Assembly: GCA_030248135.1 (NCBI GenBank)
Contig: JASANC010003089.1
Span: 1 to 64,000 of the forward strand
From: Theristus sp. LFF4_11
Taxonomy: Eukaryota > Nematoda > Chromadorea > Monhysterida > Xyalidae
Direction of reading: 5' to 3'
DNA: 64,000 bases
This document shows, in pieces, positions 34,144-47,105 of the stretch. Position 1 is the first letter of the stretch; every line of letters starts with the position of its first letter. The notes below the pieces were generated by a model that was not told the DNA's origin, searched no databases, and saw nothing but the letters and a program-made list of their open reading frames with translations. Position numbers and translations under genes: made by a program.

Positions 34144-34402
34144 TACAGTATGGCCGAATAAGTAAGGCAGCCCGTCAAGGCGGGATCAGTCGCAGGCTAG
34201 GAGTTGTCTTTTTCAAAAATGCTAACATAACTCCTAATCATGTGTTCAAGAGAGCAAGAATGAACAGAATAGCACGAAGAATCCATTAGTCTGAAAAACG
34301 CGTCAAATTTGGCACACAATTTGGTTTCTGAACGTCTTTTTTCTTTCATTCAAATTCTTGCACCCTGAAAAAAGCTGCCATGTTTACTCGGTCATTCCGT
34401 AA
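34144..34402. mobile_element. Family C MITE, complete copy
   Basis: TA-flanked ends: tacagtatggccgaataagt and actcggtcattccgta. Interior as in 15025-15291. Confidence 0.75.
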
Positions 34403-35940
34403 GTGTGTATGGGTAAAAATGGTGCTTCTGATAATCTCTATTCTCAATGACCAATGATCTGTGTGATAAACTGCAGCGAACCACGATACATCATTCCATT
34501 CAAATCAATAAAGCTTATTTTTGGCGTTGTTTGCTGTTTATGTTTCACTATGGTGTTATTGAAGCCTGCGCGAATATCGCCGTTAATGCAGTAGCATCTC
34601 TGTTAGCATCGCTGCAGCTCTGCAGCTCTGCCGCTGAAAACGTTTTACCGCGGGTGCATTTACCGCGTTACGCCTTGAAAAAACGGCACGTGGGTGTCAG
34701 CTGTGCGTAACGCTGTTGGCATCTATGCTTGCATTCATTATTTTCATTCACACTTTTTCGGAACCTGTGCTTTTGGCAAACGAAAAACTACAATGCACAT
34801 TTTAGACAGATGGAAGGTGAAACGTACATAGCAGCGGCGGTATGTACTGTATAGTGGCGTGACGCGACGCGACACTGAGACACGCCAAAGCTCGCTTGCT
34901 GTTTCTGACCGGAACGTTTGCGTCGTTGAAAAGATCATTGTCCATTTTGAACTATTGAATACCCATGCATTTTTGTCCATTCCTGTGAAATTCCATGGTC
35001 ATGCTGAGCTGCTGCAACAAAACCAAATATAGGTGTAAGCGATTCAAACGCTGCCTCTTTTATTTTCTTGATGACACACTGCCCGAATGACTCTTCCATG
35101 AATGTTGAAAAGCGCGCTTTGGACATAGAGCATTTTTGCAGCCACGTGTGTGGCCGTGTGTCGCCCTCAGACGACAGACAACAGCGTCCCTTGCTGCTGC
35201 TTGCCTTGTGATCATTTTTCCTTGCTGAGTTTTTCTCTTCTCTATGCCTTTCATTTTGTGTACATCATCAGTTAAACATTATGCCACACTGGTCGCGCCG
35301 CAAATTTTAGTTCAGCAAGCTCCGAACAAAAAAAACGGTGATTGAGTGAATCACGGTTTTCGAAGCATTTCTTTGCGAAACTAAAAAGACACAGAGGATC
35401 AATGTTGTGTTGGCAATGTGAGTAGCATTCTGTGTCGAGTGGACGCTTATAACCAAAATAAAAGTACTCTTCAATTTGTTCACAACGAAGTTTTTCAATG
35501 AAGTTCAGCCGGCGCCATTATTTTCTACGCTCCCAGCAGCTCGATGCAGCCAATCATTCTGCCAGATTCAATTGTTGAATCCCAAAATAGCGGTAATCCC
35601 TGTCTCTCAGTTCGTGCATGCCTTTTCCCGACATTTCGTTGTTTCATGTACTTTTGAAGCCATCGATTGGCGAACGATGCAAAACTTTTTTTTGCAGAGA
35701 CTGCTGCAAAGCAAAGTCATTGCATTTGTATGTTTCGTTTGCTGATTATGAAACGCGAACAAAACTTCTCATTCATGAGCACTTCAGAATCAGATCAGAC
35801 CAAACAAATATTTTTCGCAAATGTTAGCGACTGACTTTCTTTTGATTTGAATAAAGTGTGGCATTTTTGCAGAATTTCGTGGAAACGTCGTGAATATGTG
35901 AAAAAAATTGTTTTTTTGGTGGTTTTGTTAAAGGCCTGTT
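34403..35940. other. Gap, no gene recognised
   Basis: Short open frames on both strands show no family motif, no repeat periodicity and no splice-supported continuation. Nothing is called here. Confidence 0.45.
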
Positions 35941-37605
35941 GTTGGCCTTTAACAAAACCACGGAGGCAACACGGAACACGGAGGCTGCACGCTTAACAAA
36001 ACCACGGAGGCAACACGGAGGCTGCGTGCAGCTAAAGTGACCCATATTTTATATGCACACAACACGCTGCGCACCTTTAACAAAACCACGGAACACGGAG
36101 GCACGCGGATTTGGGGATATTTGGGGACAGGACAAATCCGTCCCCGTCCAAAAAAAATTATGTTTTTGTCAAACAAATAAATAAATAAATAAATAAAGGC
36201 GCAATAAAGCAAAGCAAAGCTAAATGTCAAAACTAGACTTCAAGGATTACGGTAGCTCTCCAATGGGTCTCGACACGATTTTTTAAAAACGTCCCTGATT
36301 GCCAGCAAAAGGTACTCTATTGGTGGACACCGTTCATATGATTGCAACAAACAGTCTTATGTTTGAAGTTCGGGCACACGGGTTACGGTAGCGGTAGTTT
36401 TGGGTCTTGACACGACGATGCTGAAAACTACTTTGTTTCTTGCGAATAACAGTTGAAACCAATTAGAAACACGCAGCGTTTTCACAGAATGTCAAAACTT
36501 GAGTTCAAAGAATACGGTAACTCTGCTGTGTGAGTCTCGACGCGATTTTTAAACTGCCTTTTATTGCCAGGAAAATACTAAATTGATGAGCACCGTTCAC
36601 ATGATTGCAAGCAACAACTGTTATTCACAAAGAAACAAAGTAGTTTTCAGCAACTTCGTGTCAAGACCGAACTACAGCTACCGTAACCCGTGTGCCCGAA
36701 CTTCAAACATAAGACTGTTTGTTGCAATCATATGAACGGTGTCCACCAATAGAGTACCTTTTGCTGGCAATCAGGGACGTTTTTAAAAAATCGTGTCGAG
36801 ACCCGTAACCTACCGTAACCCGTGGGACCTTGCTTCAGACATATGACTGTTTCATGCAGTCATGTGAACGGTATCCATTCTAGTAACTGTTCTTGGCAAT
36901 GAAAGAACGTTTTTAAAAAATCGTGTCGAGACCCACAGCAGAGTTACCGTACTCTTTAAAATCCGATTTTTGACGTTCTGTGATAATGCGGCATGTTTCT
37001 AAATGGTTTCAACTGTTATTCGTAGGGTTGAAAAAACCGGTATTTTTTAAATCGCGGTAAAAAAACCGGTATTTTTACATTTTCAACCCTAGTTGTTCGC
37101 AAGAAACAAAGTAGTTTTCAGCAACTTCGTGTCAAGACCCAAAACTACCGCTACCGTAACCCGTGTGCCCGAACTTCAAACATAAGACTGTTTGTTGCAA
37201 TTATATGAACGGTGTCCACCAATAGAGTAGCTTTTGCTGGCAATCAGGGACGTTTTTAAAAAATCGTGTCAAGACCCATTGGAGAGCTACCGTAATCCTT
37301 GAAGTCTAGTTTTGACATTTAGCTTTGCTTTGCTTTATTGCGCCTTTATTTATTTATTTATTTATTTGTTTGACAAAAACATAATTTTTTGGACGGGGAC
37401 GGATTTGTCTTGTCCCCAAATCTCCCCAAATCCGCGTGCCTCCGTGTTCCGTGGTTTTGTTAAAGGTGCGCAGCGTGTTGTGTGCATATAAAATATGGGT
37501 CACTTTAGCTGCACGCAGCCTCCGTGTTGCCTCCGTGGTTTTGTTAAGCGCGCAGCCTCCGTGTTCCGTGTTGCCTCCGTGGTTTTGTTAAAGGCCTGTG
37601 TTGTT
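35941..37605. mobile_element. Large fold-back element (palindrome), 1.66 kb
   Basis: Arms of about 515 bp: 35941-36455 and its inverted counterpart 37085-37605 (interrupted at 37023-37091). Each begins with clustered ttaacaaaaccacgg and acacggaggc motifs, followed by ggatttggggacag..., a tttatttatttattt run and gtgcccgaacttcaaac. The centre (36480-36960) has further inverted and direct copies of the inner arm. No ORF. The size and arm identity suggest recent formation. Confidence 0.8.
37023..37091. mobile_element. 69-bp hAT-like MITE nested in the fold-back right arm
   Basis: A short palindrome with ends tagggttgaaaa and ttttcaacccta and aaaccggtattttt repeats inside. It interrupts the right arm precisely: the left arm has the uninterrupted tgcgaataacag. 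Flanks gttattcg (37015-37022) and gttgttcg (37092-37099) are an 8-bp duplication with one mismatch. Confidence 0.8.
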
Positions 37606-38099
37606 GTGTGTGTGTTGAGTCTGAGTGGATTGAATTGTTTTGTTTGACGCGAGTTCTGCGAACCACGACGCTTTTTTGCCGTTTGAAAAATAGCCACCGA
37701 ACTTTGTTTTTTTGATGTTTTTGGCTGCCATTTTGCCACCAAACAGAGACGTTCTTTTCGAACAGTTTGTCAGTTTGAAACAAAATGGCAGCCGCAATCC
37801 GCATGTGTCAAGTTTGCGCGCGCTGCCAGCTAGAACTAGATCTAGCCCGCCGGTGTCGACTGTCGACGCCGGGGGCGGACCGGACCGACTGACCGACAAC
37901 TCGAATTTTGGCATTTTTTGGAAAACACGGCGATTCTACAACACTAACACAGATCAGAAACAAATCAAATTCCAGAGAAAATTATTATCCAACTGAAGAC
38001 ACTGATAATCTCACGCACAAAGAACTGTTTGCATTGCAAGTTTTGCGCCGCGTCCGCGTGCCCTGAGTTGCGTCGTCGTCGTCGTTTGAATCAATTTGT

Positions 38100-40773
38100 A
38101 TGAGTGCAGCCGAGGGCACGGCCACCAATTGGCTCTTGTTGGCTGGAAGCACGGCGGCGGCCACCGGTGTTCTGTTCACGTTTGGCTATTCAATGATGAG
38201 CTGGTTCGCGAAACGTTCTTATCAAATCAAGCCGATCGTCGATCTCAACAATCAGACGACGAAATCGCCGGTGCGCCATTTCGGTGTCTCAGTTTTTATG
38301 GCTGTTTTTGGTTTTTTCCAGTATTTATGATGGTTTGAAAAGGTTTAGTTGAGGTTGCGTTGAGGTGAGCGGTAGACGCCGGCATAGTTGTTCCATCTAG
38401 GGGGGGGGGGGCGGGGGCTATTTTTCGCTGAAATGTTCCAAACTCTTCCACCAGACACCAAGCACAACTGCCTTGCACTTCAGTCCAAAAAAAACTCCGT
38501 TGCGTCGGTGTGTTTTCAGTCGGGCGATCAGTACGCGCGCGTCGCGCAGACGTTGAACAACAACGAGCTTCGTCAGTTCCAATTCGAGGACGCGCGCACG
38601 GCCTACGAGGCGTTCCATCGGGGCGCGAAAGTGTCCGCCAACGGTGATGCGCTCGGCTACCGGCTGCCGCAAGCGGACGGCTCGCGTCCGTACGTCTGGA
38701 TCAGCTATGGCGACGTTCGTGGCTGTGTTCTTGCAGAGTCGTCGAGTTTTTTGGATTTTTTTTAAATTTCCGCTCACACGCGCTCATTACACTTCGTGGT
38801 TAATTGTCAATTTTATCAATCGTTTGTTTTATCAATCGACCGCACAAATCAAAGGATAGATAAAAATCACAACGTTCGCAGTTGTTTATTTCGATATCAT
38901 ATACAACTTGTTGATTGGTTGGTGATTACGTGATGCATGCGTTCTGTGCACGACACGGGCCTTGAGACTCCACCTCCGCAGTAATAACCTCCAGAGAATG
39001 CGTGCTTGCTGTGCATCACGCGATCACCAACCAATCAGCTAGATGCACACAATTTACAGTTGAACTGTACGTTTCATTTATTTGCGTCTTTTCAGGCCAT
39101 CGATCGCTCCAAGCGTTTGGCGGCCGGCTTTCGCAAGCTCGGCTTAGCAAAGGGCCAAAACACGTTCGTCGGTATTTACACGAAGAATTGCCCGGAGGTT
39201 CGGTATCGTACTGTTAATTGATTGATTGATTGGTGCAAAACGAATCGTTGACTTTTTTCGTGCCAGTTTCAAACGCAACGCGCAACGAGTTTCCACTTGT
39301 TGTCACGTGGTTTGTTAGTTGAATAGTGTTGCGATTGTGCAGTTTGTGATCAGCGAACAAGCGTGCTTTCACTTCGACATGGTGACGGTGCCGTTGTACG
39401 ACACGCTCGGCGAGGAGGCCGTCGGCTACATCCTGCGACACACCGACATCCAGCTGGTCGTCTGCGATGCGAACGCCAAAGCACTCAGTTGGTGCAGTCT
39501 CGCTGTCGTCTGTGCTGCAGCATTCACAGTGCTTTTGCTGTCCAACTGAAAAGTGAATGTCAAAAAGGATCATGTGTCAGTATCAGACGCATCAATCGGC
39601 CGCTTGCAGTTTTTCGTCCGTTTACGTCTGAACTGGAGACTCTTGAAGCACGTTCCACAGGTTTAACCAAAATAATTCTTCGTCGTGCTCATAGCATAAA
39701 GTACCAATTCATCTTCGATATAACTTTTAAGTTGCAGAAAGAACCCAGAAACAAAGAGTCGAATTCCAGCACGCCATAGATTCATTCGAATGAGAAGAAA
39801 ATCCATACACCTTCGATGATTTACCCAAAAAATACGCGTGAGCAAATGCGAAAGCCGCTAATTTCTGCCAATTGTTTTTTTGGTATTTCACAAAACTTTA
39901 GGAAACTGATTGCATTCGAGAGAAAAGTGCATGATGGTACTTTATGCGGTGAGCACGAGTTGCTTTCAACTCAACAGCGACGCATGCCACACAGGACTGC
40001 TGAGCGTGCAAGAGCCGTGTCCGCAGCTGCAGTGGCTCGTCGTCGTCGAGTCCCCCTCGGCGGACGTGCGTCAGGCGGCAGCCGCCAAGGGCGTCCAGGT
40101 GTACTCGTTCCAGGAAGTCGAGCAACTGGCCGAGCCGAACGAGCCGGCGCAGGTGGCGCACGCGATTGCTACAATCATTTGAAATTAGCTGATTGGGTGG
40201 TGGCCACACGTGATGCGTGCATTGGTGCGCACGCCTGGACTCCGCCTCCACCAGCAATGTGCCTGTGTGCATGTTGCGTGCACCATGACATAGAAATAGA
40301 ACTGCAGATTCAGTTATAATTGATACTGAACTGGTTTTCTGAATTTCTGAACAGTTTTCACTTGCTTTTCAAGAAGAATAGGACTAAGTTGTGGTGACCG
40401 TTGTTCTGTGCGTGCAGCCACCCAAGCCTGACTCCGTAATGACGATCTGCTACACGTCCGGCACCACGGGGCTGCCGAAAGGCGTCGTGCTCACTCACGG
40501 CAACCTCATCTCCGTCACGACCACCATGTTCGCCAGTGTTTTGTCTTTTTTATGCTCTCGATTTTTTTGTATGACGCTATAACCGACATTCTTTATGTTA
40601 ATGACGGGGAGGGGAAGAAGCGAAAGTTGTGCCGCTTATATTTCAGTTCGCTGTTGCATCGTGCCAAAGTAGTCACCGGCGACACGTACATCAGCTTCCT
40701 GCCGCTGGCGCACATGTTCGAACGATTGTTGCATGTCAGTGGCCAAGTTTTGGAATTTTGCGCACAGTTGAGG

Positions 40774-40821
<48 letters not shown>

Positions 40822-43800
40822 CGCGGTTGGCGAGTTCTTGTAACGCATCTCATACCTACAGTTTGTTTGTTTAAACCTGTCACTTTTTTAAAGAACACAG
40901 GGCTTGCGAAAGAAGAAAGAGTTGCAAAAAAACATATTTTGCCCGAAAATGGGGTATTGTGTTTTATTTACCAAACGCGTTACATTTCGTTTTTCGCACA
41001 CACGGTAATTCAAAGTTTCGCATGCTCTGTATTCTGTGCAAGAACTACACGTTTGTTTACAGAAACGTACTGTAGTGAACTGGAATGCGATTGTGAAGTT
41101 TTTCTGTGTTTTCCAAAGGAATTGCGTTTTGATTCTCGATGACACTCTAAACGCCTAATAGTGCGTAAATCTACTCACTACTTGCAACGATTTCTTCGCA
41201 GTGTGCCGTTTACACTGTCGGCGCACGGGTTGGCTTCTTCTCTGGCGATATTCGTCAGTTGACGGACGACTTTCAAGCGTTGAAACCAACGGTGGCTGCA
41301 GTGGTGCCACGAGTGCTCAACAGAATCTATGACACGGTGTGTTAGGGGCAGGGCATGAACATTGACAAACTTACTACTCCCTGGTGCGTGGCAACAGCGT
41401 TCGAATTGGTCTCTTGTTTGGTGTAGAGACTTGTGTTGTTCATTTCTTTGTCTGTTCGAGCACCCCAGTTCAGATCGCCTGTTTTTTGTAGCTCCCTCAA
41501 CACCGTTCCAGAAACTCGAAGGTACCACGTACCAAAATCAGGTGGTTTACCGTATTGGCTGGTTGAATATGGCTGCTGGGCGTAGACCAATGTCCCCGCC
41601 TTGAGAGGGGTTAGCTTTCCTCGGTTGTTACTGACCCCGGGTACTGGTCCGATCGAAAAAGTCCATTGTTTATTATCATGTATCGTTTTTTATTTTTTGT
41701 TCTATTTCCCAAAAAAATGTGTTGCGATTTGTTGCAGGTGCAACAGACGACAGCATCCAGTGCAATCAAGAAATGCCTGTTGAATTGTGCAATCAGCGCC
41801 AAGAGCAAGGAGCTGAATGAGTCAATCATTCGCCACGACTCGCTCTGGGACAAGCTCGTGTTCGCGAAAGTGCGCGCCAAGATGGGCGGCAACATCAAGC
41901 TCATATTCACGGGTTCGGGTTTATTTCAGTCAGTTCAGATGTTTTATCCACTTCATTTTGCGCACCTTGTGGTGGTGCTGATATGTGAAAGTGGCTGAGC
42001 TTGAACTTGCATTTTGTCGGATTGGTCATCATACAGAAAATTCCACCATGTGTTATTCTCCGTTTATATTGTACGAATTGCACATTTCTGCTTTTGCATA
42101 ATATTGTGCAGATTTTTCAAATGTGTGTTGCGCACCGAACTGACGTCATCTGCACCCGTATTTCAGTCACTTTTTAGTTCAGATACTGGTCACCATTGCA
42201 TGGACTTTTTTCGCGTGATGGGATCCGCCGAATTTGACTAGCAAGCCAAAACGATCGCTGAAAGACCGGATTCCAGAAAGCGCAGAAAAAAGATTCCATG
42301 GCAAACGGCTGTTTTAAGTCACACATGACATGACGTCATATTTCGGTGTCGGGAAACAACGCTGAAGAAAAATGTAAAGCGGCATTCATGAAGCATGGCA
42401 GTGTTAGCTGTGGCTACGCGTGTTCATGAATGCTGCTTAAGTGAGGCAGTGCTGGTGATGACACACAGGTGCGGCGCCACTCGGCGAGAACGTGCTGACG
42501 TTCATCCGCTGTGCGCTCGGCTGCGTCGTGCTCGAGGGCTATGGGCAGACGGAGTGCGCTGCGGCCTGCACGCTCACCATGGAGGGCGACCACGTGCCCG
42601 GTGAGGCGAGCCGCTGCCACTTGCACTCTGATTTGAAAATGTTTTTCGTGGCGCCGTGCAAAGTTCTGGCCGGAAAATAGTGCATTTGGTTTCTATCGCA
42701 GTGACGTTGCACAGTCGCAAACGTACACTGGTTTTTTTGTTTTTGCGCTGTGCAACATTACCGTGTAAAAACATGGGGACCGTCTTTGGACACGTATGTG
42801 AGTTTTTGGAACTTTTTTGAGCAATTTGCTAAATTTTTCTGACGGTCGCCTGAAGAACCGAGTCGCAATGGCCAACTGAATTCTTTCCAGCCAAGGCTCT
42901 AGTACTTCCTTGGCTGTGAAATGATTCACATTTTTTGGTTGGCATATAAAACGAACGCATTTCGCTTGTTACTGCTCTCCCAATGGTGGGGCACTCGAGT
43001 GAGAGCACATGAACTCAGCCCTGTTTTGGTGAGCGGACATGAATTCTCATCAGAAACCCCAGCTTACGAAAAAAAGAACCGGCTCAGAGACTTACAAAAA
43101 AGCAATTAACCAGAAATGGGGTATCTGATTTCAACCAAACCCGTTACATTGTTCTTCTTACTCTGATTCAAAATTTCGTGTGCTTTATTTAAATTTTGCG
43201 GAAAAAAGTGATAGGTTTTAAGAAACATACAGGTTTGTCGTGTGACAAAGTGACACATAAAAATCACGAAATAAAAAAGTCAATTTCGGTCGTTGATCGT
43301 TCTTTGCGCTCGTTCAGGTCACGTTGGCATACCGCTGCCGTGCGTGGAGATCAAACTGGTTGATGTTGCTGACATGAGCTACTTTGCGCGTGACAATCGA
43401 GGCGAAGTGTGCATCCGGGGCCATAGCGTCTTCAAGGGGTGCGCCTTCTTGGGCAAACGCGCTTCACTTTTTTTGTTGCGTTTTTGTTGGTGTAGTGTAA
43501 CCGTTTGATAGATACGTGAGGCCAGTGAATACTGACGTATGTTGACGTACGTCAAAGGCTTGCCGTGTGCCATGCTGTGCGGTGCCGTATGCGCACACGT
43601 CATTATGAACGGATCTTTAGGCCTTTTCGTGCACTTGCTGGCCTGTCTGCTGACGACACCGATTCTGGTCAGCCAGCATGTTCACGGTTTCGCAGGCAAC
43701 CGCTCTGTGCTTAGAGCCTTGAGCGAAGGTTGACGTTGGTGTTGAAATTCAGTTGAAGTGACACATTGAAACTGAAATACTGGCGGGGCGGCAGTTTTGG

Positions 43801-45488
43801 AATGAAAGTGGAAAGTTTTTCGACAGCCTTCCATTGCAGCTACCACAAAGATCCGGAGAAGACGGCCGAGACGCTGGACGGCGACGGCTGGCTGCACACG
43901 GGCGACATCGGCGAGTGGACGGCGCGGGGCACGCTCAAGATCATCGATCGAAAGAAACACATTCTCAAGCTGGCGCAGGTGAGCGCAGCATGCACAGCAA
44001 GGCCAGCAGTCAGCAACGTGTCAGAGTTGTGTCAAGTGTCGCAGCGTTGGTGGCTTCGTTTTCCTGTGGTTGTTCTTGGTCGCAAACTGCAACGGATTAG
44101 TAAAGCACAAATGGTGCATTTATGAAATTGTGCAAAAGAAAAAGCACATCTAGCGCTGAAATTGTTTCTTGCATGAATGAACATGAAATTACTGTGCACT
44201 GTTTATCTGTACGTCACTGGTGCTGGCGCTGAGGATTTTTCATGAACTCATTGCAGTGAAGTGTTCGTTCACAACTAACTACGATTTCTTGAATGCAAAC
44301 TAAAACCAAACCAGGGCGAATACGTGGCGCCGGAGAAGATCGAGAATGTGTACCTCCGCAGCACGCTGATCGCACAAATGTTCGTCTATGGTGAATCGTT
44401 GAAGTCCTGTCTCATTGCAGTGCTCGTCCCGGAAGCGGAGGTGCGTTTTTGCAGTTGTTTTCGATTTCTTTTTGTCAGACTGACATTGGGATCTTTTTCT
44501 TATATTTCTTGTAGCTCTCTTCTACCACCGACCGGTTCTGGAAACCCGAAGGTACCACAGCACTCTGGTGTACACCCGTAAGTGCCGCTCTGTCCTGAGA
44601 GGATAGGAGGGTCACTAGTGATCTGAGACCGTCCTTTCCTACCTCGATGTCGCCCCCGCTGTATCGCCGAAAGGCAGTGAATCGAGTACTTGAGTTGTAG
44701 TTATTTTGTTGTATTTCTTTAGATTCTAAAGAAGCAAGCGATCAAACATCTCTCCGTGCCGTCCGATCTCACCTTCGAGCAATTGTGCGAGCGTGCGGAC
44801 GTGAAGAAACTGCTGATGGACGAGATGACAAAGGTCGCCAAGGCCGGCGGACTCGCCTCGTTTGAACAGGTGCGTCGCCGCGGTTTGCACTGGCACAGCT
44901 GTGCCACTGGTGGTGATTTCGTAGCAGCGTGGCCTTGGTGGCACCCGTTCGGTCTGTGCGTTCGGAGCATCGAGCACCGCCGACCGGTGTATACGCACTT
45001 GATGACATGACTGAGAGAAAACTCGAATGTCGTGATTGGCTGTTTTTGCGTGCTTTCAAAATGCCAATCAATAGTACAAATTAACGTAGCTTTTGAGACT
45101 CTATTGTGTATTTGTTGGATTCCGCGACTGAATGCGTTTGCAGTCGTTGAGGGAAAATGAGTTTCATGTGACCATTCAAAGCTGACCCAGTCGTAACGGG
45201 ATCCGTTGCGTATTTCAGCGCCACTTCACCAATTTTGAATCGCCGTCTTATTGCAGGAAACTGATTCCCCATGCTCATCCATGCGTCCACTCCACTCCAT
45301 CTGAAATAGAAATTTGATTTTTCAACAAAATGTTCAGCGTGTTTTTGCAGGCGAAAGACATCCACGTGTCGCCGGTGGTGTGGACGGTCGAGAACAATTT
45401 GCTGACGCCGACGCTCAAAACGAAACGCCCCGAACTGAAGACTTTGTACGCCGCAGAGCTGAAGCAGATGTACGAGAAGCTTGCATGA
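38100..45488 (+). CDS. ACSL: Long-chain-fatty-acid-CoA ligase (ACSL), 698 aa
   Basis: Exons: 38100-38270, 38520-38714, 39096-39197, 39343-39487, 39995-40152, 40418-40542, 40647-40734, 41202-41336, 41738-41912, 42469-42600, 43318-43438, 43840-43978, 44315-44440, 44723-44869, 45351-45488 (TGA). It activates long-chain fatty acids to acyl-CoA with ATP, on ER or mitochondrial outer membranes. An N-terminal hydrophobic segment (residues about 11-32, [16 protein letters not shown]) is the membrane anchor. Seen next: [14 protein letters not shown], the ATP-binding P-loop [10 protein letters not shown] at about 270-279, [28 protein letters not shown] at about 530-539, [24 protein letters not shown], and the C-terminal [13 protein letters not shown]. 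Full family length. The exon 6 donor (gtcttt after 40542) is non-consensus and is the one doubtful junction. The subtype (ACSL1/5/6-like) is inferred. Confidence 0.94.
38893..39065. mobile_element. Family B MITE
   Basis: Inner inverted arms ttgattggttggtgattacg and cgcgatcaccaaccaatcag, cores gatgcatgcgttctgtgc. It lies in ACSL intron 2. Confidence 0.7.
40180..40300. mobile_element. Family B MITE, degenerate
   Basis: Left arm attagctgattgggtggtgg followed by cacgtgatgcgtgcattg; the right arm is eroded. It lies in ACSL intron 5. Confidence 0.5.
40773..40820 (+). repeat. (GTT)n microsatellite
   Basis: About 16 uninterrupted GTT units in ACSL intron 7. The poly-Leu or poly-Asn frames across it are artefacts. 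Confidence 0.95.
40856..41075. mobile_element. Family D MITE (220 bp)
   Basis: TA-flanked inverted ends: tacagtttgtttgtttaaac at the left and ttgtttacagaaacgtactgta at the right. The interior contains tttatttaccaaacgcg and a ctctgtattctgtgc inverse of agaacacagggc. It lies in ACSL intron 7. Confidence 0.65.
41488..41650 (+). repeat. Family J dispersed repeat
   Basis: It shares tgtagctcc..., a ccgttccagaaactcgaaggtacca-like core and a downstream gagaggg block with 44512-44670 and 53895-54045 and, more weakly, 29536-29640. All occur in introns or repeats; no inverted ends were seen. It lies in ACSL intron 8. Confidence 0.5.
42380..42440. mobile_element. Family A MITE, short copy (61 bp)
   Basis: Inverted ends gcggcattcatgaagc and gttcatgaatgctgctt, only 61 bp long, in ACSL intron 9 about 30 bp before exon 10. 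Confidence 0.65.
43095..43240. mobile_element. Family D MITE, right part
   Basis: It shares ggggtatctgatttcaacc, ccgttacattgttcttc and aaaaaagtgataggtttt with 47604-47815 and 40856-41075. The left end is eroded. It lies in ACSL intron 10. Confidence 0.5.
44512..44670 (+). repeat. Family J dispersed repeat
   Basis: Contains ccggttctggaaacccgaag and gtaccac followed by a cctgagaggatagg block; related to 41488-41650 and 53895-54045. It lies in ACSL intron 13. Confidence 0.5.
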
Positions 45489-45798
45489 GCGGTAAATTGC
45501 GCGCACAAAACAAACAAGAACCAAAATTTTTAAGCACAAAAATACACAGTGAAGTTGGTTTTGTACATTTTTGTAAAGTCTTTGCAAACTCTTTTATGCT
45601 GTTCTCGATATTTTGTGAGTTTCGAAAAAAAAAACGTTTTGATCGTATTCTGTACATTTTTGTCTCGTTTTTCCAGCTTTCAGCTGCAAGCTGCGTATTC
45701 TGCATTGTTTTATCTTTCTTATCCTGTTCAGTTTTACGTTATTTTTCCGGGCGTTTTTGCGAAACACGCATTGACCGTTTTAGCTTTGTGTTTTTACT

Positions 45799-47049
45799 AG
45801 CAGTTGACCCGTGCCTACGGCCCGGGTAAGAAATGTTTGTGATTTTATTAACAGCAAGGTGCACCCGCGGATTTATCGACATTCATTTGCTTCTGTTTTC
45901 CTGGAACGGGAAACGTGTTGATTTTTTAAGCAAAGCTTTCATGCGTTTAAATTTGTTGATGCCGTTTATTTCTGGGGCAAGCATTCCGCTTTTATTTTTA
46001 TCTCGAGAACCCGGTCGATTTTTAAAAGTGTCTTACAACAGGTTCAAATGTTTGGTTTCAAGCTTTTCGATTCGGTGTCAATTCAATCAGTCAATCAGTG
46101 TCAGTCAGTAAATGTCAAAACTGATTCTTTTATAACTCTGTTTCGCTGATTTTGCAATCGTTGAGAATTTTTTTTCTAAACCAATTGAATTTGCTGCTCC
46201 CGTTTGTTCTCGGTTAGTTAAATTAAACTCTGTTAAAGGCAAGTCGTTCCCGTTAGATTTTTTCTGGTTGACTGAAATTGTTCAAACGTAATTTGATTTT
46301 GAGTCTTTGACAATTTCATTTTTCAAAGTCCCTAAGTTTGACCCAAAGAGGCCCGTTTATCTTTTAATTTACGGAACTGGCCGGAATCGATACCCGTTTA
46401 TTTGCACAATCGCATTTGTGTTTTTTATAGTAAGCCCGCTTTTGCACAAAAATGTTTCTTAAACTATGATTTCAGTTTCTGCTGTTTCAAAACTGCAAAT
46501 GTGAGTTCACAATTTTGCTTTTTGAAAGCCATAAAATTTTAGTTAAAATCTTGTAAAAATTGCTGTTTGTTTACTGCTCTCACATTCGATCTACCTGTTT
46601 CATTTTGCTTTGATCAAATGTTCCGCATCAAGTTACCCGTGTATTTGGTACAGAAAAAATATGGGATTCAATTATTATTCACAGGAAAACCACTTCTGTG
46701 TGAAAAAATTCAAAAATCAATTTCGTTTCATTTGGTTTTTCAAAGTAGCAAATTCGTTTTATTGGGAGACCCGTTTTTCCAATTTTTGCTATCGATCATA
46801 ATCGGATGTGCCGTCCATTCTGTGAGATAATGGCTTCTTTGGAGCAATTCGTTCCCGCACATTATAATCTCATCTTTTTACATCACCACCAACCAACCTG
46901 ACCATTGCGACGGAACGTTGATGACAGAACTGAATGAATCATGATGACTTGTTGTTGAAAACCAAAAGAGAGAAAATGATTCGCACAGAAAAATTGTTAA
47001 AAAGTGATAGCAACATTTTGATTTCGCTACCTTAAGTAGCAAAAAGTTG

Positions 47050-47080
<31 letters not shown>

Positions 47081-47105
47081 AAAGTATTATTTTAGTATAG
47101 TAGAT
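45799..47105. repeat. Candidate 1.3-kb interspersed element
   Basis: It begins ctagcagttgacccgtgcc then acggcccgggtaa, and ends with a (ACAG)n run (47055-47081) followed by tattattttagtatagtagat. Paired GC-rich head and ACAG-TATAGTAGAT tail resemble common interspersed repeats of invertebrate genomes, but the class is not certain. No ORF. No second copy in this window. Confidence 0.4.

Noticed and set aside
40552..41142. A 196-codon frame with a poly-Leu run
   Set aside because: Caused by the (GTT)n microsatellite and a MITE in ACSL intron 7; only 40647-40734 is coding.
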